Assembly (NCBI GenBank): GCA_023421955.1
Contig: JAEZSE010000036.1
Span: 16,605-80,604, forward strand
Length of the DNA stretch: 64,000 nucleotides
Source of the DNA: Bacillota bacterium
GTDB lineage: Bacteria; Bacillota; Clostridia; Christensenellales; UMGS416
Reading direction: 5' to 3'
Below, piece by piece: positions 32,318 through 41,143 of this stretch. The position numbers and the translations under genes are program-made. The notes below the pieces were generated by a model that was not told where the DNA came from, ran no database searches, and worked only from the letters and a program-made list of their open reading frames with translations. How positions within the stretch are numbered: position 1 is the first letter of the stretch; each line of letters opens with the position of its first letter.

Positions 32318-33412
32318 ATGCACCTGAAAATCCTCACACTGGCCCGATATCGCAACCTAGCCCCACTCGACCTTATGCCGGGGCCTGGCACCACTGTGCT
32401 TGTGGGCAAAAACGCGCAGGGAAAAACCAACATTGTGGAGAGTATCTACTATTGCTGCACCGGCCGAAGCCACCGCACCAACCATGACCGGGAGCTGATC
32501 CGCTGGAATGAGCAGACGGCCTATATCAAAGCGGAGGCCCAGCACCAGGATGGCAAGCACACGGTGGAGATCGGCCTGAACCAGCTGGGCCGCAAGCTTT
32601 TGAAGGTGAACGGTCTGCCTGCCAGAAGGGCGGGGGAGCTGATGGGCCATGTGAACGCCGTGATGTTTGCTCCGGAGGATCTGGAGCTCATCAAGGCAGG
32701 CCCCGCTGTGCGGCGCCGCTTCCTGGATATGGACATTTCTCAGACCGACGCCAATTATTTCTTTGACCTGCAAACCTATCAGAAGGCTCTGATGCAGCGC
32801 AACGCGCTGTTGAAATCCATTGCATTCAACCAAAAGCTGATGGACACATTGGATGTGTGGGATGAGCAACTGGCCCGCAGCGGCGCGCGGATTTTTATCA
32901 AGCGCCGCAACTATGCGATGGAGTTGTTCGAAACGGCCTTGGGTGCCCATGGCAAGCTGGCCTCCGCCGAACGGCTGGAGGCAAAATATCTGGCATCGTT
33001 GGAATCAAAGGCGGTGGGTGAGGCGGAGGAGGAGCTGAAGCGGCTCCTCTTGAATGGTCGCGAGGGCGATGTGAAGCGTGGCAGCACCGGCCAGGGGCCT
33101 CACCGAGACGACTTCACGCTGCTGGTCAATGGCTACGATTTGAGGCTCTATGGCTCACAGGGCCAACACCGCACGGCAGCGCTGGCGCTGAAACTCGGAG
33201 AGCTGGATGTGATGCGGGAAGCCACCGGTGAGCAGCCGATCCTCATTTTGGATGACGTGCTGAGCGAGTTGGACGGCAGCCGAAGGGCGGGGCTGATGAA
33301 GGCAGTGGAGGGTGTGCAGGCGTTCATTACCTGCGTGAAGGTGGAGGATGAAATGCGCCATGTGCCAATTTCTCTGTTTGAAGTGCAAAACGGGCAGGTA
33401 AAGAGATGTTGA
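32318..33412 (+). CDS. recF: DNA replication and repair protein RecF
   Basis: 364 residues, typical. Walker A 'VGKNAQGKTNIVESIYY' (about residues 29-45), 'GRSHRT' after it, 'FLDMDISQ', the signature region 'GPHRDDFTLLVNGYDLRLYGSQGQHR' (in two parts) and Walker B 'ILILDDVLSELD'. It loads RecA at gaps with RecO and RecR. Normally it lies in dnaA-dnaN-recF-gyrB; here its neighbours are a TetR repressor and small unknown genes. The window shows no origin features. Confidence 0.93.
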   Translation: MHLKILTLARYRNLAPLDLMPGPGTTVLVGKNAQGKTNIVESIYYCCTGRSHRTNHDRELIRWNEQTAYIKAEAQHQDGKHTVEIGLNQLGRKLLKVNGLPARRAGELMGHVNAVMFAPEDLELIKAGPAVRRRFLDMDISQTDANYFFDLQTYQKALMQRNALLKSIAFNQKLMDTLDVWDEQLARSGARIFIKRRNYAMELFETALGAHGKLASAERLEAKYLASLESKAVGEAEEELKRLLLNGREGDVKRGSTGQGPHRDDFTLLVNGYDLRLYGSQGQHRTAALALKLGELDVMREATGEQPILILDDVLSELDGSRRAGLMKAVEGVQAFITCVKVEDEMRHVPISLFEVQNGQVKRC

Positions 33413-33462
33413 TATCGAATCATAGAGCAGGCATACTATAACATGGATGGAGGCGTTGCCTC

Positions 33463-33864
33463 TTGAACAATGAAAGTGCATTGGCGTTGTTTGCGCAGTG
33501 TTACAACCGGTGCGACTTTTCGGACTTTAGCCGGAAGCTATCGAAGAAAGCCGCCTTTGCGGCGTTTAACAGTTTCTATGTGTTCAAGGGCCGTGATGGC
33601 ATCCGCAGGGCGCTGGATGAAAAAGCCAGTGAGCTTCACCAGCTCAAACAGCCCAACAAAGCATGGCGGGGTTTTCTGAGGGGAAGCCATGGCTTGCTGG
33701 ATCTGCCGAAGATGGACAACTGCATCGTGCTCACCGCTTCCGACCCCAGCATCGTGCTTGGTGTGGTGACGATTCAATGCGCGCTGTTTCGGATTCGGGA
33801 CATCCGGGTGCTTGACCCGGCAGATTGCAGCTATACCCGGAGTGATCGGCTATATGGCCGCTGA
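33463..33864 (+). CDS. Hypothetical protein of 133 residues
   Basis: A TTG start at 33463 lies 9 bases after GGAGG; no in-frame ATG is near. The sequence begins 'ALALFAQCYNRCDFSDFSRK' and contains 'FYVFKGRDGIRRALDEKASEL', which is reminiscent of the helix-strand order of NTF2/SnoaL-like folds, then a beta-rich half with 'IVLGVVTIQCALFRIRDIRVLD'. This is a weak resemblance only. No signal peptide or membrane helix. It follows recF by 50 bases and may be in the same transcript. Confidence 0.6.
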   Translation: MNNESALALFAQCYNRCDFSDFSRKLSKKAAFAAFNSFYVFKGRDGIRRALDEKASELHQLKQPNKAWRGFLRGSHGLLDLPKMDNCIVLTASDPSIVLGVVTIQCALFRIRDIRVLDPADCSYTRSDRLYGR

Positions 33865-33897
33865 CTGGTAATTTCTTGAAAGAAGGGTGGGTGCCCG

Positions 33898-34089
33898 ATG
33901 GATTGGGCCAATGTGCAGTCAATTGTTTCCCAGTTCAATGCCGCCGACATCATTTGGGTGGTAGGCGCGGTGATCCTTGTGATCCTGGCAGTGAAGGTGG
34001 TCGCGAAGATCTTGAAATTCGCGCTGATTGCCGGGGCGGTGGTTTTGGTGTTGATGTTTGTGTTTTCAGCTGGGTTTTTGCCTTTGTAG
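33898..34089 (+). CDS. Small membrane protein of 63 residues
   Basis: An amphipathic start (residues 1-15), then two closely spaced hydrophobic stretches (about 17-36 'DIIWVVGAVILVILAVKVV' and 41-60), joined by 'KILK'. GAAGGGTGGG precedes the ATG. It resembles small helical-hairpin membrane proteins; no function is known. Probably the last gene after the 33463 ORF (33-base gap). Confidence 0.62.
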   Translation: MDWANVQSIVSQFNAADIIWVVGAVILVILAVKVVAKILKFALIAGAVVLVLMFVFSAGFLPL

Positions 34090-34484
34090 CGGCAACTACC
34101 GCACTCTTTGCGCGGAGGTTGCCAGCGCCTTCAGAGGAGCAACGCCATGCTGGATGGATTGTCACTTTGATTGCGGGCAACTGATGAACAGGCATTGTTA
34201 TGCGTGCTGAGAATTGCTAAATAGCATTATTAATAAATCTCCTTAAAACTAGCAACAAACCCCGATTCAAACACCGTTTCCATATACCAATTATTGTTCA
34301 TTGTATTGCCAGATTTCAATATGTTACGATTTGTACAATTTCATAGGGTTGCTTTGAGTCATTCTGATGAGTGTGCGGTATGGCGTGTTTTCCTCATTGT
34401 CTGTTGCAGTCACTGTGGGGGAATCTCATTATTCCGGGTATCTGTTGGCTTTGATTCAATGCTCCCTGCTTGAGAGGAGACATT
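34090..34484. other. 395-base gap without a gene
   Basis: An imperfect GC-rich stem (GGCAACTACCGC at 34091 with GCGGAGGTTGCC at 34112) without a T-run may be a weak terminator. The remainder to about 34330 is AT-rich. I see no clear promoter for the next gene, and nothing RNA-like. Confidence 0.4.
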
Positions 34485-35960
34485 ATGAAACCAGGAACGA
34501 AGCGACTGCTGCAGATCTTATCAGCCTCCCTGGCGCTGCTTCTGCTGCTTGCCGCTCCATCCGGAGCCGCATTTGCCGCCACAGCCGACACCCAGGCTCC
34601 CAATGCCCCCAAAGGGCTGGCGGCATCCTCAGTGAGCCAGACGACGCTCAAGCTCCATTGGAGCCCCAGTGCGGACAATGTGGGCGTCACCTCCTACTCG
34701 GTTTTCATGAATTATGCCTATCTAACAACAAGCTCCACCAGTTACACAGTGATCCGCAACCTCACCCCAGGAAGAACCTACACGTTCTATGTGGCTGCGC
34801 AGGACGCCGCCGGCAATATCTCCAACAAGAGTAACATCATCACTGTGACCACAACCGGAGCTGCTTCCGTCGCGGCGCCTGCTGCCACGGCAACGGCATC
34901 TTCTGCCACCGGTAAGATCGTGGCAGGTTATTATGCCGGTTGGGCAGCCTATTCCGGCTATACGCCCAACGACATCCCGGTGGCCAATCTCACCCATGTG
35001 CTCTATGCCTTTGCCAATATCGACTCCAGCTACAGGATCATGCTGGGCGACAGTGAGGTGGACCCGGGCAATCTGGCTGAACTGAAGGCTGCAAAAAAGC
35101 GCAACACCAAGCTAAAAAACCTGATCTCCGTGGGTGGGTGGACCTGGTCCGGGCGATTCTCAGACATGGCTGCCAACTCTGCCAGGCGCAACACGTTTGC
35201 TGCCAGTGTGGTGAGCTTTTTGCGGAAGTACGGCCTTGATGGCGTAGACCTTGATTGGGAATATCCCGTTTCGGGAGGCCTTTCCACCAATTCGGCCCGT
35301 GCTGCGGACAAGACCAACTTCACGGCACTCTTGAAGGTGCTGCGCGAGAAACTGGATGCCGCCGGAAAAACCGATGGCAAGCGTTACCTGCTCACGGTTG
35401 CCGGCGGCGCAGGCAAGGACTATACCCAAAACGTGCAGCTTTCCACGATCGCCAAGTATCTGGATTTTGCCGTTGTGATGACCTACGACATGCACGGCCC
35501 GCAGGATGCCTATACCGACCACAACGCGCCGCTCTATGCCGCATCCAGCTCGCCGCAGAACAACTGGAGCTGCGACCTGGCGGTGAAGGCCTGGGTCGGT
35601 GCCGGTTTCCCCAAGAGCAAGCTTGTGATGGGTGTGCCGTTCTACGGCCACCGTTACAGCAATGTGAAGGGCGGCGGCACCGGCATCCACAAGCGCTACT
35701 CGGGCTATAAGACCGTGAGCTATGATGAAGTGGTGTCGCAATATCTTTCTACCGGAAAATACACGCGGCATTACGGCTCGGCTGGCCGCACCCCTTGGCT
35801 GTTTAACGGCTCCACCTTTATCACTTATGAGGACACTGCAAGCCTTAAGGAAAAGATGGCGTACATCAAAAAGCAGGGTCTGGCCGGCACGGGCATCTGG
35901 GAGCTTTCGCAGAATGCCGATGGCGCGCTGCTGAAAACGATACGCTCCAATCTCAAATAG
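34485..35960 (+). CDS. Secreted GH18 (chitinase-like) glycoside hydrolase with FN3 domain
   Basis: 491 residues; ATG at 34485 after GAGAGGAGA. Signal peptide (1-~32, ending 'GAAFAA'), a fibronectin type III domain (about 33-130, 'APKGLAAS...LKLHWSPS'), an Ala/Thr linker, then GH18 barrel from 'KIVAGYYAGWAAYSGYTPND'. 'LISVGGWTWSGRF' and the catalytic 'DGVDLDWEYP' (DxxDxDxE, Glu is the acid) are intact, as is 'VMTYDMHGPQD'. It should cut beta-1,4-GlcNAc linkages: chitin, or peptidoglycan if it is a sporulation-type member. Confidence 0.93.
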   Translation: MKPGTKRLLQILSASLALLLLLAAPSGAAFAATADTQAPNAPKGLAASSVSQTTLKLHWSPSADNVGVTSYSVFMNYAYLTTSSTSYTVIRNLTPGRTYTFYVAAQDAAGNISNKSNIITVTTTGAASVAAPAATATASSATGKIVAGYYAGWAAYSGYTPNDIPVANLTHVLYAFANIDSSYRIMLGDSEVDPGNLAELKAAKKRNTKLKNLISVGGWTWSGRFSDMAANSARRNTFAASVVSFLRKYGLDGVDLDWEYPVSGGLSTNSARAADKTNFTALLKVLREKLDAAGKTDGKRYLLTVAGGAGKDYTQNVQLSTIAKYLDFAVVMTYDMHGPQDAYTDHNAPLYAASSSPQNNWSCDLAVKAWVGAGFPKSKLVMGVPFYGHRYSNVKGGGTGIHKRYSGYKTVSYDEVVSQYLSTGKYTRHYGSAGRTPWLFNGSTFITYEDTASLKEKMAYIKKQGLAGTGIWELSQNADGALLKTIRSNLK

Positions 35961-35979
35961 CTTTCTCCTTTCTCCTTTC

Positions 35980-36016
35980 CCCCTTTCCCGCCTGTTGTGC
36001 GGGAAAGGGGTTTTTT
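35980..36016 (+). terminator. Strong terminator of the GH18 gene
   Basis: A 12-bp perfect stem CCCCTTTCCCGC/GCGGGAAAGGGG with a 7-base loop, then TTTTTT. Confidence 0.93.
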
Positions 36017-36032
36017 GCGCGGCCCGATTTGC

Positions 36033-36061
36033 TTGTGGTCAATGGCAAAAAAAGCTATAAT
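36033..36061 (+). promoter_or_regulatory. Promoter of the acyltransferase/DUF6320 pair
   Basis: TTGTGG, 17-base spacer, TATAAT, about 80 bases before the start. Confidence 0.65.
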
Positions 36062-36140
36062 GAGCCATGAGATACTTGCAACATCGCCAAGCAAATCTGG
36101 GGAAGACTAAGCATGGCCCAATGGCCGGAAATCATGTGAA

Positions 36141-37445
36141 ATGAGCGCAGACGCCTTGAAGCACAATCACCAACCGGCGGAATCCGCGCCCCGTTGGTAC
36201 AAGCTGGACAACGCCGCCAGGATCTATCCGGCCATCCGCAGCCGCAGATGGTCCAGTGTGTTCCGGCTGTCGGTCACATTGACCGAGCCGGTGCAGCCGG
36301 TGCTGTTGCAACAGGCGCTGGGCATCACATTGAGGCGCATGCCCGTTTTCGCCGTAAAGATGAAGCGGGGCCTGTTCTGGCATTATTTCGAGCATGGCCG
36401 CGATAAACCCCTGGTGGAGCAGGATGTGGCCGACCCCTGCGTTGCGATGGCATCCGGCTCTCAGGATTACCTGTTTCGTGTACGTTATTATGACCGGCGT
36501 ATCGCTGTGGAGTTTTTTCACTCATTAACCGACGGCAGCGGCGGACTTGTTTTTTTAAAGACGCTCACAGCGGAATACCTCAAGCTGTGCGGCTACGCCA
36601 TCCCGGCAACCCATGGCATCCTGGACACCTCTGCCGATCCCAAGGCCGAGGAAGCTGAAGACAGCTTTTTCCGTTATGCAAACCTTAACATGCTGGCCAG
36701 CCGCAAGGAGGCACGCGCCTATCATGTGCCGGGCACCCGTCTGCCGCCCCACCGGGTGAACGTGGTGACAGGCCGTATCCCAGTGGACCGTGTGCTTGCT
36801 GAAGCCAAAAAGCGTGGCGCGACATTGACGGAATATCTGGCCGGAGCCTATCTTTATGTGCTATTTACAATCCAGAAGGCTGAGGGCAAAAGGCTCCGCA
36901 AGCCGGTGAAGCTCAGCATCCCTGTGAACTTGCGGCGGTTCTTCGGCTCAGAGACATTGCGCAACTTCTCTTCCTATGTCAATGCCAGCATCGACGGCCG
37001 CTACGGTGACTACACCTTCGATGAGGTGGTGAAGCATGTGCACCACTTCTTGCGCCTTGAGGTCACAGACAAGCTCTTGAACGCCCGCCTGGCCAGCAAT
37101 GTGAAGGCGCAGATGAACCCGTTTTTGCGGGCCACGCCACTGTTTGTAAAGAACTGGGCGCTCTTCATGGTGTTTCAGTTTGTGGGTGAGGCGATCTTCA
37201 CCAGCACAATGACGAACCTGGGCGCAATCGACGTGCCAGAGGAAATGAAACCCCATATCCAGCACTTCGACTTCATGCTGGGCCCGCCCCGCACCAACCG
37301 GATCGGCTGCGCGGTGGCAAGCTATGGCGGCACCCTCTCAATCAACTTCACCCGCACGATCCACGAGGCCTTCGTGGAGAGGGAGTTCTTCACCTTCCTC
37401 GTGCGCCAGGGCATCCCTGTGAAGATATCCAGCAACCAGGAGTGA
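36141..37445 (+). CDS. Condensation-type acyltransferase (alcohol acetyltransferase-like)
   Basis: 434 residues, close to the BAHD/condensation-domain fold size. The catalytic HxxxDG motif is present as 'FFHSLTDGSGGLVFLKTL' (His about residue 118). 'YKLDNAARIYPA' near the N terminus and 'TMTNLGAIDVPEEM' near the C terminus match alcohol acetyltransferase-like proteins of Firmicutes. It should move an acyl group from CoA to an alcohol or amine. No ribosome site is strong before this ATG. The DUF6320 gene follows after 4 bases. Confidence 0.85.
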   Translation: MSADALKHNHQPAESAPRWYKLDNAARIYPAIRSRRWSSVFRLSVTLTEPVQPVLLQQALGITLRRMPVFAVKMKRGLFWHYFEHGRDKPLVEQDVADPCVAMASGSQDYLFRVRYYDRRIAVEFFHSLTDGSGGLVFLKTLTAEYLKLCGYAIPATHGILDTSADPKAEEAEDSFFRYANLNMLASRKEARAYHVPGTRLPPHRVNVVTGRIPVDRVLAEAKKRGATLTEYLAGAYLYVLFTIQKAEGKRLRKPVKLSIPVNLRRFFGSETLRNFSSYVNASIDGRYGDYTFDEVVKHVHHFLRLEVTDKLLNARLASNVKAQMNPFLRATPLFVKNWALFMVFQFVGEAIFTSTMTNLGAIDVPEEMKPHIQHFDFMLGPPRTNRIGCAVASYGGTLSINFTRTIHEAFVEREFFTFLVRQGIPVKISSNQE

Positions 37446-37449
37446 AACG

Positions 37450-38157
37450 ATGTCTTATTGTGTGAACTGCGGCGTGGAGCTGGAGAAATCGGAACGGAAG
37501 TGCCCACTGTGCAATGTGGCGGTGGTCAACCCTGCCGAGCTGCCTGATGAGTGCGCCCGCGCCTTCCCGGAGCGGCGTGACATTTTGGAGCACGCCTTTG
37601 ACCGGCAGCTCTGGATCCAGGTGGTGTCGGTGCTGCTGGTTGTGCCGGCGGTGATCTGCCTGGTTGCGAACATCCTGGTCTCCAACGCAGTCACCTGGTC
37701 GCTGTATGTGGTGGGCGGCATGGCGGTGAGTTGGGTGTTTTGTGTGTCACCCTTTCTGTTCAAAGAGAAGTATTTCCCGCTGTTGTGGATCGTGGCGGGC
37801 ACGCTTGCCACACTGGGCTATCTTTACCTGATTGAAATCATGTCTCCTGGTGAAGGGTGGTTCATCCCGCTGGCGCTGCCCATCGTGCTGGGCGTGGCGG
37901 TGCTGTCGCTGGCGCTGCTGGTGCTGATCCAGAGGGGCATCCTAAAAGAACTCTATGCAGCCGCCGGCGTGTTTGCCGCTGTCGGCATCCTGACCATGCT
38001 CATTGAGCTCTCCATTAAACTGAATGCCACCGGCGCGGTGCATCTTGCCTGGTCATGGTACTCGCTTGTGTCATGCCTGGCGATGGCGGCGGTGCTGGCG
38101 ATCATTGAGCGGAGGCTGCTGGTGAAGGAGAAGTTGAAACGGAAGCTTCACCTTTGA
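37450..38157 (+). CDS. DUF6320-type membrane protein with N-terminal zinc ribbon
   Basis: 235 residues; AGGAG site. It begins with a zinc ribbon 'CVNCGVELEKSERKCPLC' (residues 4-21), followed by six or so membrane helices. DUF6320 proteins are regularly adjacent to the alcohol-acetyltransferase-like gene, so they probably act together at the membrane, perhaps on lipid acylation; this is inference. Its stop abuts the stop of the convergent gene in TGATCA. Confidence 0.8.
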   Translation: MSYCVNCGVELEKSERKCPLCNVAVVNPAELPDECARAFPERRDILEHAFDRQLWIQVVSVLLVVPAVICLVANILVSNAVTWSLYVVGGMAVSWVFCVSPFLFKEKYFPLLWIVAGTLATLGYLYLIEIMSPGEGWFIPLALPIVLGVAVLSLALLVLIQRGILKELYAAAGVFAAVGILTMLIELSIKLNATGAVHLAWSWYSLVSCLAMAAVLAIIERRLLVKEKLKRKLHL

Positions 38158-38547
38158 TCAGGGGAGCCGCTTGATGGCCGAATAGAGGAGCGGGCCGCCA
38201 AATACGCATGCCAGCAACACGTAGAGACCCGCGGATGCGGCAAGATAACGCATTGTGCCATTCCCGATGCCGATCAAAACATAATTGAACAGTAACATTA
38301 CAGTCCAAACGGAGCTTTTCAACAAGGCGTCCTTTTTTGTCTTGGCCTTGGTCAACCATGCAGCCCCCATCGTGATCAGCGCTGCCGGCACCGATGTAAG
38401 CAGGAGCTCTATACTTATGCGGGCGGTGAGGTTGCCCGGGTTTGTGCCCTCAGAGCCACCGAACGGCACTGTCACAACGATTTCCATGATTGTTACAGCG
38501 AGTATAACAAGAAGCCCCCACAGGATGTTGATGATGATGCGTTTCAT
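38158..38547 (-). CDS. Small membrane protein of 129 residues
   Basis: Four hydrophobic helices: about residues 5-27, 48-66, 79-95 and 103-122. A charged loop 'TKAKTKKDALLKS' lies between helices 2 and 3. GAGGGGGC before the ATG supports translation. No known family. It converges on the DUF6320 gene with zero bases between the stops. Confidence 0.65.
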   Translation of the reverse strand: MKRIIINILWGLLVILAVTIMEIVVTVPFGGSEGTNPGNLTARISIELLLTSVPAALITMGAAWLTKAKTKKDALLKSSVWTVMLLFNYVLIGIGNGTMRYLAASAGLYVLLACVFGGPLLYSAIKRLP

Positions 38548-38659
38548 TGGTTTGCCCCCTCTCGATTGAGCTCAATCAGGCTGTTCCCTTGTATCAAGCG
38601 TACTCTTGTTTTTGTGGATGCACAAGCGATTTCGCTGTTCTCCATAAGCGTTGTTTCGT

Positions 38660-38688
38660 TTGACTGGATTGTGATGTTTTGATATGAT
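38660..38688 (+). promoter_or_regulatory. Promoter of the first DUF2812 gene
   Basis: TTGACT, 17-base spacer, TATGAT. Because the -10 covers an upstream in-frame ATG (38684), it supports the start at 38711. Confidence 0.7.
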
Positions 38689-38710
38689 GGCAATGATTGG
38701 TGGTAATACT

Positions 38711-39859
38711 ATGGGCAAGAATGCAAAGCACATGCGCTGGTGGCCCCGGCCTTGGGAATACAGGGAGGCGGAGGCCTGGCTGGAGGATATGGCGGCGAAG
38801 GGGTGGAGGCTGGAGTCCATCGGGCTTGTCTTTGCCAAGTTTGTACAGGTAGAACCTGCTGAGATTAAGTACCGCTGTGTTCTTCATAATTCTTCCCTCT
38901 TTGCCAGCGATGTAGATGCTTTTGTTATGTCCTATTTGGATGCAGGGTGGAAATCCATCGGTTACATCAAGAATACGAAAGTTTTCTCCGGTGGCAGCGA
39001 GTTGGATGACCCAACAGATCTGATCAGACAAGAAAAGTATGCCCGCAAGCGTATCTTGGCAGAAGTAATCTGGCTGCTTATCACGATATTGGTGTTTGTG
39101 GCTGGTTTTTCTGTTTTTGCTTTTGACACGGGCCGATATCTGAATACGGTGTTGAACCGGGAAATAACATTCTCCATTGTTGCACTTTGGCTCATCAATT
39201 ACTGGGCGTTCAGCTTGGTGGATTTGCTTGCATACCGCAGGAGAAAACCAGATAGACCGAAGATTCGTCCGGGGAAATATTCATCTGCGGCATGGGTGAT
39301 CCATGTGGTGATTATTGTTTTGCTTTTCCCAGGGCCAAAGGATTTGATCGAGGCATTTGTGGAAGAGAGAGCTGTTGATCCTCGGGTTAAGCTGGAGGAA
39401 GTGATCAATATCTCCCAAGCACAATTTCAATCGGATAAATCCGGGATATGTTATGCAAAAGATGGATATGGGGTTTTGTATCCTTATCACAGAATGGATA
39501 TTGGGCATTATGAGCTAATTCCTCTAAATCGAGAAGCTGATGAACCAAACTTCACTTTGTTTACATTGGCTTACTACAAGGCGCTATTTGGTACCACGGC
39601 TCGGCAGTTGGGAGAGATGTTAAGCGGCTACAAATTGTTCGTTCATTCCTATATCAAGCTGGATGAGCCAATGTCGCAATCGGATCACAAATATGGGTTT
39701 GATCGTGTGTGGAAATCTGATGACGGCGACCGGCATGCCGTTGTGGCTGTGAAAGGGAATGCGGTTTACTATTTTCAAATAGACGGCCCTATCACCAGCG
39801 ACCAAATCGTTCTATATTTGCAGCGGAAAGCCGGTATCTCCCCCGCAGTTTCCGATTGA
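38711..39859 (+). CDS. DUF2812-domain membrane protein (paralogue 1)
   Basis: 382 residues. Starts 'MGKNAKHMRWWPRPWEYRE', aligned with the paralogue's start. The N-terminal DUF2812 domain (about residues 8-110, 'AEAWLEDMAAKGW', 'YRCVLH') is followed by two membrane helices (about 125-145 and 157-175), a third near 200-215, and a soluble C-terminal domain of about 160 residues. DUF2812 genes usually sit next to PadR regulators, which I do not see here. Function unknown. Lower G+C than neighbours in its second half. Confidence 0.82.
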   Translation: MGKNAKHMRWWPRPWEYREAEAWLEDMAAKGWRLESIGLVFAKFVQVEPAEIKYRCVLHNSSLFASDVDAFVMSYLDAGWKSIGYIKNTKVFSGGSELDDPTDLIRQEKYARKRILAEVIWLLITILVFVAGFSVFAFDTGRYLNTVLNREITFSIVALWLINYWAFSLVDLLAYRRRKPDRPKIRPGKYSSAAWVIHVVIIVLLFPGPKDLIEAFVEERAVDPRVKLEEVINISQAQFQSDKSGICYAKDGYGVLYPYHRMDIGHYELIPLNREADEPNFTLFTLAYYKALFGTTARQLGEMLSGYKLFVHSYIKLDEPMSQSDHKYGFDRVWKSDDGDRHAVVAVKGNAVYYFQIDGPITSDQIVLYLQRKAGISPAVSD

Positions 39860-39933
39860 GGAAGGCACCCCGGACACTGGATTTTCCACCCTGATCATCC
39901 TTTATAGCCATGAATAAGGAGCCCTGATGCAAT

Positions 39934-41079
39934 ATGGACAAAGAGTGTAAACGAATGCGCTGGTGGCCCCGGCCCTGGGAATACAGGGAGGCGGAAGCTT
40001 GGCTGGAGGATATGGCGGCGAAGGGTTGGGCCCTGGAGTCGCTTGGTTTCGTCTTCGCTAAGTTCATGAAAACTGAGCCCGCAGCCCGACGATACCGCTG
40101 TGTTCTGTACGATTCGATTGAAGATCAAGATTCTCTCGTCAAGTCTTACGAGGATATTGGGTGGAAATGCCATGGGTTTAACAAAAGCCAGAAGGTCTTT
40201 TCCCCAAAAACTGATGCTTCAGAGATTCCTGATCCCACAGATGTGATCAGGCAGGAGAAACTGGCAAGGCAGCGGGTTCGGGCCAAGATCATACTAGTAA
40301 TCTTGTCGGTGATAATATTTGTAGTTGGGGTGTTTGGGATCACTGCTGATACTGCGAATTTCCTGAACAAAACAGTCCAACGGGAGATCACATACACGCT
40401 GATATTTCTTTGGTTTGTCAACTACTGGCTGCTCAGCGCTGTTGAATTGCTTGGACGAGTTCGGTCGGATAAGATGAAGGGTCACCCCACGTCTGGCAGG
40501 TTTCGTGGTGCCTTGAGTGCGATTAATATTATCATGCTTGTGATTCTCCTGGTGCCCGGCCCTATTTGCCTTGTTCAAAGAAATTTAGAAAAGAGAGTGG
40601 TTGAGTCAGCCTTCTTGGTTTCGGATCTTGTTGAGAAATCAGATTCTCCATTTTCTGTCGAAGAATATGATAACGGTATAGCCATCGAAGGCTATGGAGT
40701 GTTCACCCTATATCAAAGGGTTGAGTTTGGATCGGCAGAAGTTTATGAACAAGGGTTCAATACGGCTGATTCAGAACCAGTGTATTATTCTGTTTCGAGG
40801 TATCAAGCATTGTTCCCATCCGGTGCGCTGGCGCTGGGAGAAAGACTCCATCGATATCAACGATTCTTTGACACCTATATTGAAGATGACGAGCCATTGC
40901 TGCCCATGCCTGACAACAGAGGGTTTGACAAGCTTTGGGCCTGGGATAGCAAGAAAATTGAGCATCATCTGGTTTTAGCCGTTTCGGGATGTGACGTATA
41001 TTACATGAACATCTATGGCCCCTTGAGCAGTGACCAGCTAATACGCTATTTACAACAGGAGGCTGGTATTGCCTCCTGA
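39934..41079 (+). CDS. DUF2812-domain membrane protein (paralogue 2)
   Basis: 381 residues; AAGGAG site, 74 bases after paralogue 1. Same architecture: DUF2812 domain, membrane helices ('ILVILSVIIFVVGVFGI', 'LIFLWFVNYWLLSAVELL', 'NIIMLVILLVPGP'), extracytoplasmic C-terminal domain. The first ~25 residues after 'MRWW' are identical to paralogue 1 and nearly identical at DNA level, while the rest is much more divergent. Probably a tandem duplication with later homogenisation or strong constraint. Function unknown. Confidence 0.82.
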   Translation: MDKECKRMRWWPRPWEYREAEAWLEDMAAKGWALESLGFVFAKFMKTEPAARRYRCVLYDSIEDQDSLVKSYEDIGWKCHGFNKSQKVFSPKTDASEIPDPTDVIRQEKLARQRVRAKIILVILSVIIFVVGVFGITADTANFLNKTVQREITYTLIFLWFVNYWLLSAVELLGRVRSDKMKGHPTSGRFRGALSAINIIMLVILLVPGPICLVQRNLEKRVVESAFLVSDLVEKSDSPFSVEEYDNGIAIEGYGVFTLYQRVEFGSAEVYEQGFNTADSEPVYYSVSRYQALFPSGALALGERLHRYQRFFDTYIEDDEPLLPMPDNRGFDKLWAWDSKKIEHHLVLAVSGCDVYYMNIYGPLSSDQLIRYLQQEAGIAS

Positions 41080-41098
41080 CCTACTGATTGAGAAACCA

Positions 41099-41119
41099 GC
41101 CCCCGGCACCGCCGGGGGC
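41099..41119. terminator. GC-rich hairpin between convergent genes
   Basis: A 9-bp stem GCCCCCGGC/GCCGGGGGC with a 3-base loop but no proper T-run; a weak bidirectional terminator. Confidence 0.5.
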
Positions 41120-41143
41120 GTCCCATCCTCTCACAAACAATCC

